This document shows positions 36,201-44,879 of a DNA stretch of 64,000 bases, one piece after another. This DNA is from Marchantia polymorpha subsp. ruderalis. Taxonomy: Eukaryota > Streptophyta > Marchantiopsida > Marchantiales > Marchantiaceae. Positions within the stretch are counted from its first letter, which is position 1; each line of letters opens with the position of its first letter. The translations under genes and the position numbers were made by a program. The notes beneath the pieces are model-generated. The model worked only from the letters and a program-made list of their open reading frames with translations. It ran no database searches and was not told the origin of the DNA. The stretch is from the NCBI GenBank assembly GCA_037833965.1, contig AP031355.1:22717501-22781500 (forward strand). The letters are read 5' to 3'.

Positions 36201-37917
36201 ATTTTTTTTTTTATGAATTCCTGCTTAGATCCCGCTCTGAGCTCTCCCGTCTCGACGGCGGTTTTCCCGTTATGAATCTCGTCCGCTTGCGTCCTCCACA
36301 CTCACACACAGACGAGAAGCACCAACGAACGAGGCTGTGCGACTTCCTTCGATTGGTTAGAGTAAATTCCCAGAAGAAGATGCTTGGATTGGAGAGGTTC
36401 GACGCTATTCATTTGCATAAGAGCATTAACAAAGAAATCAGTTGTAAAGGGCCGTCGAAGTTGCTAGGAGAATTCTCGATCACCATAGCTTCGAGAAGAA
36501 GGAAGGACTCTGAGACGCGCTATGTCTATCGGGTATAGGTGCAGGCGATACGGTTCTATCGTGTTGTTGACGACCGTGTTCGTCGCAAGAATTATCCGAT
36601 GGTTCTTAGCGATGGATGGAATCCTCCATGTTAGGTACGGCTGCGTCTCTGACAGTACTGTACAGTACTTTGCAGGACTTCCACATTCGTCGAAGATAGA
36701 GTGGACCTGGCACTGCCATAATGATGGCATGGCGAGGACTCACTAGGACTTCGCAGGATGCTGCATGGTTGACCTCCATTTCGGTCCCACCCACACGAGA
36801 AGCAGGTCAAGACAAATGGTCAAGACAGATTCATCATTCGTGATCTTCGAATGTGATCCGCTGTGCCCCCTGGGTTGAGTAGTGGCCAAGTTAAGAAGCA
36901 AATGCCCTCCAATTCGTTTGTATAGTGAGCGTAATAATGTCAGCAGTTTGCTAAAACTGCAGTTCATGACCACCACAAAACTATGTGATGTATCGAAAGT
37001 CTCACTGCAAACTCAAAATCGAGAATTGCATCGAATTTGGAGCCTTGCGAGCATTTGTCAGTCTCATGAATTATAACTCGCGAATGCTGTTCATATGAAG
37101 CAATACTCAACGTGGACCAGTGAGACGGTGATCTTTATTCAAGTGGTAAATAAATATTTGACATTCTCTATGCACAAAAGTTCCTACTTGTCGCCTTATC
37201 AAAAGGAAGAAGTCGTTGAAGATTGCCAAGTCACGAAGGAAAGAAGTTCTTATTTATTCATCCAGTCACAAGAGAGGAGCACCACAAGAATAATGAAGTC
37301 ACAAAGGTAGACAACTCAAGAACAGAATGAATCACGAAACTCTTCAGGGGGTGAATCCTAATGTGTGCGACCATATATATGAATGACGAATTAGAGAGAG
37401 AAAAAAAATCATGAGGAATCATCAAACCCTTGTCCACAAGTGTAATTCGTAGTGGCTTACTACAACTCGATGGATGAAGAGAAAGGAAGGAAGATTTGTT
37501 GTGAACGATAATGATTATGTTTTTCTTGTCCTTTCATTGAATTTTAGTGTGGTGGCACATTGCGGCTACTGTGTAAAATATGTTCAAGTGTTTCATAGTG
37601 TAGCCCTTGACATGGAAATATCTTAATTCAAGATAGTTGACTATACTAACTTTGTGGAATGAGTGTTATATAAGAACTTTCAGTACTTACACGAAGATGA
37701 ATTTATGGGTTTGAACTCCAAAATGAAATGACTCAGAAGATCAAGTTTCATATAATATCACATCCTCACTCTAGCCTTTTGGAACTTTTGTGCATCTTTC
37801 AAAATATTTTGAAATACTCTGCATGGTCTAACTTTCAGTTATTAACTCTGAATAAATATAATAGATTCAAAGACGCATTACCACAATAGATTGCAATCCA
37901 TCTAACCGCATATAGTC
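33288..37917. other. Gene-free stretch
   Basis: Nothing assignable. It contains a TA microsatellite at about 34827-34841 and a T-rich tract at about 36189-36212. A plus-strand frame of 143 codons at 36107-36538 is opened partly by that T tract and has no family match. The stretch 34.5-34.9 kb, with TATATATATA followed by TCCTT and TAGGTT, vaguely recalls an LTR end, but no partner copy was found. Confidence 0.35.
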
Positions 37918-38316
37918 TTGATTCTAAAATGTGTTAGTTTTGGTAGTGAGCTATCCAACCATATTTCCAAGTCTAAAAGGTTTTCCACCAAACTATTGAA
38001 AACAATGTCAAAACTATTGAAAACCGTACAATATTTTATATGGCAAAATCTTTACCGTATAGAAATTCTCGGAGAACGTGGTGAAGAAATCACCATGAGG
38101 GTGCATCAGCAATCCGATCAGGAGAAGGACATTGTCTTCGCCGTGGTGGAAGAACGACTTGGCCAACGGGTCCGAGACTCCAAGTTCTTTGGAGTTGTCT
38201 GCACAGGATGCGCAAGAGTGTACATAGTCGTATCACAGCTGACTGACTTGATTCAGCTTGACCACTCAACGGTCCACTGGCTTCTTCACGCGTCGAGAGG
38301 GGACAGTGTTTTCTAG
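37918..38316 (+). other. Unassigned ORF, second half coding-like
   Basis: A 132-codon frame with a non-ATG start. From about 38060 onward the composition becomes G+C-richer and the peptide looks globular (Arg-Val-His-Gln-Gln-Ser-Asp, Val-Val-Cys-Thr-Gly-Cys). The first third is Lys/Ser/Thr-rich and A+T-rich. It could be an exon or a decayed gene fragment. No family is recognised and the opposite strand is also open for 80 codons. Confidence 0.2.
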
Positions 38317-38624
38317 AACGCTCTTGGTCCACACAGTATAGAGTCTGTGTGGATCATGTTCCGTAACAGGTAACACGCACAAGTGTCTGCTTCTTTGGTT
38401 CACTCAGACACAAATCTTACTTGTGTAAATGCGGCCAGATCAGATGCATTTTTCCTATTTACAGATCTGATCCGAGTTCTCAATTCCCTCTCTAGCAAAA
38501 GGCGTACGTGCATTGATCTCGTCGAACGCTATCTTAATGAAGCTACTGCAGGGTATCATAGCAGCTTTAACTATACTACAGAGTTAAACTTACCAATAGT
38601 GACTTCCATTGGTACTAGGATTTT
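38317..38624. other. Short gene-free stretch
   Basis: Nothing recognisable except a short ORF at 38383-38631 without motifs. Confidence 0.4.
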
Positions 38625-38880
38625 ATGTTAATATTGGGAAGTGTAAAGTAAAGTAAAGTCCCTTAACCCTAGAGTAAAGTCCATAACCTTGAGTATAACC
38701 TCTTAATAATCACAAATATTGTTGGTAGAGATAGATGTCAGTATTGGGAGGTGCTAAATTTGAATATAGTCTCCTAATAATAACATACATTGCAATTAGG
38801 TTCAGATGTCATTATTGGAATATGTCATTTATAACAAAAACTCACACATTTCTTATTGTAAATTTATATCAATACTAGGA
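38625..38880. repeat. Degenerate tandem units with ATGTxAxTATTGG starts
   Basis: Three diverged units begin at 38625, 38735 and 38806 with ATGTTAATATTGGG, ATGTCAGTATTGGG and ATGTCATTATTGGA. The first two share a TCCTAATAAT/TCTTAATAAT block. Unit length varies (about 110 and 71 bp). The core TGTCA-N-TATTG recurs in the hairpins about 400 bp downstream. Confidence 0.5.
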
Positions 38881-39183
38881 TATTCTATAAATGTATCGTT
38901 TGGTTTCAAAATCGTTTTCATTTGTACATCTATAATGTTCACAATTATTACTGTAAGCATTATAATTGTGTTTGAATTCAGATCAATATACAAATATCTG
39001 AGTGAAACGATTGATGATAACATATGTAGTGAAATAATAATTATTGAAACCCAAAAAGAGTGAATTGTTGAGATAGATCTTGAAATAAAAATATGACACT
39101 TTTTCTTTTCTCACAGCTATGTAGTGTGATCATGGTAGAAATTCTAATTCCAAAATTACACTTGAAACTATCACTATTGCATA

Positions 39184-39218
39184 GTATCATGTCACTATTG
39201 ACAATAATGACATGATAC
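39184..39218. repeat. Near-perfect 35-base palindrome
   Basis: GTATCATGTCA at 39184-39194 pairs with TGACATGATAC at 39208-39218. Inside, TATTG pairs with CAATA around a single A, with one C/A mismatch between the two helices. Confidence 0.85.
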
Positions 39219-39228
39219 AAAATTCCAA

Positions 39229-39323
39229 AATGATTAGTCTTTAACTTGTAAATCAAAAACAGTATGTCACTATTGACAATAGTAATGTACTGTTCTTGAT
39301 TTATAAATTAGAAACTAATCATT
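39229..39323. repeat. 95-base hairpin with TGTCACTATTGACAATAG loop
   Basis: Arms of 36 bases (39229-39264 and 39288-39323) are reverse complements with about 6 mismatches. The 23-base centre contains ACTATTG and CAATAGT around a single A, so the whole unit can fold almost end to end. Weaker complementarity continues outside the arms. The size fits a small MITE or a miRNA-like precursor. Confidence 0.85.
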
Positions 39324-39440
39324 ATGGAATCATATGTCACTAATGATGTCACTCATAAGAGGTGACACTGTTGGGAAATTCAACTCTATGTTCTGTCAGG
39401 GCTCATGGGGGAGATAATGTAGCCACCACAAGGATGCCGG

Positions 39441-39499
39441 AAACCTTGAGACGTCACCGACGTCCAAGGTTTCTCCCACTGACGTGACGTCAGTGGGAG
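39441..39499. repeat. Two adjacent hairpins with ACGTCA cores
   Basis: The first, at 39441-39472, pairs AAACCTTG with CAAGGTTT and contains ACGT on each side of a 5-base loop. The second, at 39473-39499, pairs CTCCCACTGACG with CGTCAGTGGGAG around TGA, a perfect 12-bp stem. Both contain ACGTCA or TGACG motifs of the type bound by plant bZIP factors; binding is not shown. Confidence 0.85.
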
Positions 39500-40763
39500 T
39501 AACTGCCAGTTGCAAAATACTTAGTGTCTATCTCAATTTAGCAGTAGCCCAACCGAAGAAGAGATAGTGAGAAGTAATTCCAAAAGTGGGCATTTCTCTA
39601 ATTTTTTTGCACCCGTAGTCTTGTTTCCAGTTTCACGTGAGAAATAGTGGGAGTTTCCATTGATAAATTTGGTGCTTTGCTATAATGGAAAGCCGCATAA
39701 ATGCAGTATTATCTTTCAAATTATACTTCGTTTGTGACTAAAAGTAATGCTGAGTGACTGTGACATGTCAGGGTTGATAATATATCTAAGATGTATAGAA
39801 AAAATCACGTGGCAAGAGATCAGGGGTCAAGAGATTGTTTATAACATCGAGGAGTATTCAGCATTGGAGATCTTCGTTTTGTAATGTGAACTTCAATAAT
39901 TGTTGTCGGCGGAAATTGTTGGTCATAATTAATTGAAACTCAAAGAAGAAATCTGCCAGACCAATGGGTTGTTGTCGAAGGGAAACACCCATGGGCTATT
40001 CAATCACATGTCTTCTTAGACATGTGATTCGAGCACGCGCCAACCACACTTCCTACATCTATGTAAGATTCAGATAAAATATTCAATTTTTGAATCTAGG
40101 AAAGAAACTACAAAGCATCCTTGTTCTTTGAGGAGATACTAGACTAGCATGTTAGGATCAAGAGGACAACAATATTTCTGCACAGAAATGAGCTTATTTT
40201 TCTCTTTACATAGAGAAATATGTGAATGTGTGACATTCAAGTGTTTGTCTGGTGCCGGAAAATATTCTGTTACCATCATGGTATTACGAGAATTTCAATA
40301 CTCAAGTGGAACTACTTATATTAATAGATATTCGCAGGGTGCGAAAGGTATCTGGTGAGGACTTCAAAATGCCGCAAGTAGAAGATTATATATTTATTTA
40401 TTTTTCAAAAAACTGGGGGATGTTTACAGCTGACATACAAAACCTCCCAACATTTGTGATTTTGAATTACTGATTGCCCAAACAAGAACCAAAAAATGAC
40501 GATAACATTTTTTCAATTTCGTCACAATGAAAATCTAGCCGATCGTAAATATGAGCAATCAAAGAAACCACACGTAAGTGGTGTTTGGAAGCTAAAACAT
40601 ATTTGACATTCCAACTAAAAATTCCAACTATTTCTGAATATTTCCAAATTTCTAAAAATTTTCTCCATTGCTTTCTCATAATTCTCGAAACAGGTTAAGA
40701 TTATCTTGCTGAAATGTTGCTAGTGCCGATTGCATATGTTAGGCCAGCAGGAAGTTCATCTGA
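39500..40763. other. Gene-free stretch
   Basis: No recognisable gene. Short frames at 40149-40473 are not family-like. Two local inverted motifs, TCACATGTCTTCTTAGACATGTGA at about 40001-40026 and smaller ones, are noted without a role. Confidence 0.4.
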
Positions 40764-40962
40764 GAGCTTCAGTATGACTGCACTGCATTGCCTGTATACA
40801 TCGTGTAGCTTCGATTATGCACGATCAAGTAAGTATGGTCTTACGCATATAAGGACAGATAAGTTTCATACTGACAATGGACAGGGACTCCCGTTGTCTC
40901 CAACATGCAATCCCTTTCACTGTAACAGGTTCACTCTGTTCGAATTCAGGTTATTATTACTG
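40764..40962 (+). repeat. Direct duplication, copy A
   Basis: About 175-199 bp nearly identical to 41082-41270. It starts GAGCTTCAGTATGACTG. Copy A has a 14-base insertion (containing CTGTAACAGGTTCA) before the shared CTCTGTT, plus three or so substitutions. A frame of 91 codons at 40714-40989 runs through it. The internal GTAAGTATGG at about 40829 is a good splice-donor match. Confidence 0.9.
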
Positions 40963-41081
40963 ACATTACCTAATTTAATTATAACATAAGTAATTCATTA
41001 CCATTTGTTGAGATTATTTGACATATTGCTTATGGTATGAAGTTTATTATGACAATGTATAGTTGAAAATTTTGATATCAT
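40963..41081. other. Spacer between duplicated copies
   Basis: An A+T-rich 119-bp spacer with no repeats of its own. Confidence 0.6.
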
Positions 41082-41270
41082 GAGCTTCAGTATGACTGCA
41101 CTGCATTGCCTGTATACATCGTGTGGCTTTGATTATGCACGATCAAGTAAGTATGGTCTTACGCATATAAGGACAGATAAGTTTCATACTGACAATGGAC
41201 AGGGACTCCCGTTGTGTCCAACATGCAATCCCTTTCACTCTGTTCTCATTCAGGTTCCAGTTATTAAGGC
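41082..41270 (+). repeat. Direct duplication, copy B
   Basis: Second copy of the 40764-40962 segment, 318 bases downstream. The same frame stays open (92 codons, 41080-41358). Differences from copy A give Ser to Gly and Ser to Cys plus a silent Phe codon change. It ends a little over 1.1 kb before the first recognised kinase exon, so it could belong to that gene's 5' part; no splice path is demonstrated. Confidence 0.9.
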
Positions 41271-42377
41271 AGATTATAAGTTTTTCTACCCTGGAAGAGA
41301 ATGTCTGTCCGCAGGGAACTGTGGAAGCATGTTCATTTACATGAAGTCAGGACTCTGAGACTGTCGAAAGAAGGGATGCTTACGCGGATGCTTGCACTCC
41401 GGGCAATAAGCATAATAAGTGCCTTGCTTGTCGTGTTCGTGAGGTGCGATCAAGTCAATGGCCCAAGGCACGCATGTCTGCCGACTCGGGCCCAGCCAAT
41501 TTGGCATATGACCTGCTCCAGCCTCGAAGCCTCGTCCTCGAACAGGGTGCAGTAGTCAAAGAGCCTGCGCATCTTGGCAATGGGCCCCACATTCTGTTCT
41601 CGTTGGCCACATGAATCAGTAGAGCGAGCAAAGGTCGAGAAGAGAGAGCATCCCCATCCCCGTACCAAACACCAAAAAGCGCTCGAGAATATCTGTCCGT
41701 AATCGCTCGGCGGCTGTCGGCAGTAGTTATACATCGGATCAGGCCGCGAGATGCGTGACTTCGAGCCGCAGTCAGTGGTGAGGGTGATCGGGACGATTGG
41801 GAGTGCGTAGGGAGGAGACTGCAGATCGAGAATGGAATTCGGAGTCTGAGAATGGTCGGCTGGGATGATGATCAGACATTGAAATCACTGAAGTCTCTCT
41901 CAGCGGTCTCGCTTCTCTCCGACTGCCCACAATCGCCGAGGCTGAGCTGCTCTGAGCATGATGGGATGGTTTTGCAAGGCAACCAGGGAAGCCAAAAGGG
42001 AAATTAAAACTAAGGGATCATCGAACACAAACGTCAGAAGGTGGTTCTGTCTGCCATTCGGTACTGGAAGAAGTTCGAATTCTCGAATTTGGCATGATCC
42101 TAGCGGTACTTGTCACAAATCCTTTCTCATCCACATTCTACCTTCCTTCGTTTCGTCTGAACTTTCTCTGATTGACTCGTGGACGATTAAGCCCTTCAAA
42201 GCTCGGTACGAGAGTCTGTGGGCTCGTGCTCAGCAGTTCTCACCGGGGTGAGCTGAGAAATCGCTTTACGTATTATAAATGGCATTCATAGGTTTCTTGA
42301 TCGAACCCGACCTGAATCAGTCTGTCGAGGTCGTATCAGTACTCAATGTTTATTGTTCATTATCCCGCGCCTTGCAG
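41271..42377 (+). other. Upstream region of kinase gene, N-terminal exons unresolved
   Basis: The kinase gene must begin in or before this region, but I cannot define its first exons. Two candidates were seen. One is an ATG frame from about 41370, whose Met-Leu-Ala-Leu-Arg...Leu-Leu-Val-Val-Phe-Val stretch resembles a signal peptide before a stop at 41555. The other is a frame from 41958 beginning Met-Met-Gly-Trp-Phe-Cys that recalls acylated cytoplasmic RLK N-termini, though Trp after Gly is unfavourable for myristoylation. Neither joins the kinase frame through a clean, phase-matched splice. No leucine-rich repeats were found. Confidence 0.4.
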
Positions 42378-43831
42378 TCAGTTCGTCCCCGCACTTGAGG
42401 CCGATTCGACAATTTTCGTTGGCAGAGCTGAAGCGTGCCACCCACAATTTCAACAACATCCTGGCCGACGACAATGACAATTTCACGGTAGGCGTCCAAG
42501 ACCTCGGTTTGTTGTGTCAGGTTTTAGAAGTACTTTCTGATGCTCATTGAAATGTTCATTTTTCACCGGAGTGTGTGTTGCATTCTTGTGCAGACCGTGT
42601 CGAACTGGAATGGTGGAAATTGTTGCACATTTTGGTGAACTGACTGACTGAACTGGCAGAACGCTGAACCCGAATTTGTGCTTCCTTCTACAGATCTACC
42701 GAGCTCAGCTGCCGCACATGGAATTTGTGCGAGTGCGGAGGACCAACCTTGAAAACAGAGGCACTCTGGAACAATTCCTCAGTGAGCTGAAAGTTCTGTC
42801 GAGTGTGCATCATCGCAACCTTGTGAGCCTCGTCGGGTTCTGTCAGGAAGGAGGGGAACATCTACTGGTGTACGAGCACGTGGAAGGAACTCTGAGCGAG
42901 TATCTTCATGGTACGCAACCCCATCCTTCCTTTCGGGTGCATTTGACGCGCCCTGGACTTTTCAGTCAGTCCAGGACAGCCTTCGCCATCGTGAAGATAT
43001 GTCACAAGCCTTCATCCAGCCTTTCAGTTCCTTCTGATCTGAATCTGATTCCTGGTCGAGAATTATAACGAAAATTTCGTGCTGTTCAGACCCACATCAC
43101 CCAGGCAATCCGCTCTCTTGGACCAAACGACTGGACATTGCCCTCGGCGTTGCCAGAGGGCTGTCACATCTGCACGCACATGGGGACCCGCCCATCGTGC
43201 ACAGGAATATGAAGAGCAGCAGTATTTTGCTCAACTGCAAACTCGTGCCCAAGGTATCGGAGGTCGGCTTATCCAGACAAATGACGGAAGGCACAGAGCA
43301 AACAAGAGAAACCCAGGTCCGAATCAAATGGTTTCTGCATTCCGTCTCTCTTCGAACGTGAAATAGAGCGGAGAAGACAGAATTGAATGCACAGCTTCGT
43401 CAGGGTGTTCCAGTGAGTAGATTCAATCTGAGAGTTCCCCTCAATTTTTGTCGTTTTTTCTGCAGGGATATCTTCCTCCGGAACACTATGCGACGGGCAC
43501 GTGTTCAGACAAGTCGGACGTCTATGCATTTGGAGTCGTGCTTTTGGAGATTCTGACGGGGATGAAATCGTTCGATCGAGAGCGATTTCAACATCGCCAG
43601 AAAGTGCTGCTGGTCGATTTGGTAAGGAGCGCATACAACCAGAGGGGATGGCGAACGGTGCGCAGGAAAGTCGATCCTCACATCCGCAACGACGCTTACG
43701 ATTCATCTCAAAAGCGTTTCCTGCAGATTGCCATGGACTGCTTGGAGGAGGACCGAGTCAAGCGTCCGACGATGCGAGATGTCACCAACAGGTTGGAAGA
43801 GCTGGTGCAAAGGCGCCCATCTGATCCCTAG
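42378..43831 (+). CDS. Receptor-like pseudokinase (RLK/Pelle family), 3' exons
   Basis: Four exons join in phase: 42378-42487, 42694-42910, 43090-43316 and 43466-43831 (stop TAG). All three introns have GT...AG ends (GTAGGC, GTACGC, GTCCGA donors; TACAG, TTCAG, TGCAG acceptors). They encode about 306 residues of a plant RLK/Pelle kinase. It opens with the juxtamembrane Phe-Ser-Leu-Ala-Glu-Leu-Lys-Arg-Ala-Thr-His-Asn-Phe, then the N-lobe with His-His-Arg-Asn-Leu-Val-Ser-Leu-Val-Gly-Phe-Cys, and a full C-lobe with Gly-Tyr-Leu-Pro-Pro-Glu, Asp-Val-Tyr-Ala-Phe-Gly-Val-Val-Leu-Leu-Glu and Arg-Pro-Thr-Met. Wording is closest, from memory, to LRR-VIII-1 kinases of the HPCA1 type. Catalytic motifs are lost: no glycines in the loop, beta-3 Lys is Arg (42736), HRD is HRN (Asn 43206), catalytic-loop Asn is Ser (43221), DFG is EVG (43260-43268). 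Likely role: membrane-associated signalling scaffold or decoy. The N-terminus is missing. Confidence 0.9.
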
Positions 43832-44120
43832 TCTCGACCGCCGTCGTTTAAAACCACCTTGTGGGATGCTTCGACTGATGTTCTCCGGGGAAAGCAATGA
43901 AATAGGACATGCATCCGTGCAGTGAGCTGTGGTTGCAGCATTCCTTGCGACTGAGATTTGTCATTTCTTTGCTTTCTGTCGTAGTCATCCAATTTTCATG
44001 GCAGACTGTTTTCAGGAATAGATATGTGAGGTAGACAACAGGGGTTCTCTCGAGCACCCGAGCTGACCTGTCGTCTGTATGCAAAGCAGATTTCAATAAA
44101 GTTGGGATTTGAACTTGTAC
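43832..44120 (+). other. Probable 3' UTR of pseudokinase gene
   Basis: Non-coding sequence from the stop codon to just beyond the AATAAA signal. The length (about 290 bases) is normal for a plant 3' UTR. Short frames on the minus strand here are not gene-like. Confidence 0.6.
44095..44100 (+). terminator. Poly(A) signal AATAAA
   Basis: AATAAA lies 264 bases after the kinase stop codon and is followed by a GTTGGGATTTG G/T-rich stretch, a plausible cleavage context. Confidence 0.6.
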
Positions 44121-44847
44121 AGGATATCTTGAGTTTTGATAGTCAACGCTTACGCTATGAGAGTGTGTGTGTGAGAGAGAGAGAGGAGGGAAAGAGAGTG
44201 TTTTGGAATGGAATGGACCAATTTGGAGGCAGGGAGGGGGTTTTCGAATGGAATGGAATGGACCGGTTTGACTGCTTCTATGAATTGCAGAATTTGACGA
44301 AAAAATAGACAACAAGAGACAACCAAACCAAGAGATCCGTCACCGGTTTGATGAGGTAATCAAGCGCAGCCCTCGAGAGCAACGACTCAGCAAAGCATAT
44401 CGTACGCACAAGAGAAGAAGTAAACAAGCAAATTACTGAGGGCCGAAGGACCCGCGACTGTCTGCAAAAAGAAAAAGAAAAAGAGGACTTTTTTCTCTTC
44501 GGGCACGAGACTCTAGGGAGAGGTGCTACGCAGTTTCGATACAATATTTGGAAGGCCCTGGACACCACAAAACCAAAATACTGTCCAGGGGGACTGTAAG
44601 GCAAAAAAAGGAAGAGAGAGTAGAAACAGGTATAAACTCTTCACAAGGTGTGCTTAATCTGCAGAACGGATCACGACATGGTCATGCTCGAACGAATGAC
44701 CCGTCTAGTCGAAGTCCAATTCTCTCTTGCTTATTAGAGTCATATTCTTCTCGAGTCAGCTACAAAAATTGTCAGCTTCCTCGTCGCCCGCAAGGCTTGA
44801 ACACGATGAAACCTGACTTGCATTCTCGAGTTGCAGTCTTGAATTCT
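44121..44847. other. Gene-free stretch
   Basis: GT/GA microsatellite at about 44161-44185, and a locally repeated GAATGGAATGGAC motif (near 44206 and 44250). No gene. Confidence 0.45.
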
Positions 44848-44879
44848 TTTGACTGAGTTTTTGGAAAAACTCAGTCAAA
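44848..44879. repeat. Perfect 15-bp hairpin, 2-base loop
   Basis: TTTGACTGAGTTTTT is followed by GG and then its exact reverse complement. It lies about 750 bp after the kinase poly(A) signal. There is no coding context. Confidence 0.9.

Noticed and set aside
41958..42251. N-terminal exon of an acylated RLCK (Met-Gly-Trp-Phe-Cys)
   Set aside because: The GTGAGC donor at its end gives a phase that does not match the next kinase exon, and Trp after Gly disfavours myristoylation. Kept only as a possibility in the upstream region entry.
43269..43706. Minus-strand ORF of 145 codons opposite the kinase
   Set aside because: It is antisense to two well-supported kinase exons and the intron between them; a shadow frame.
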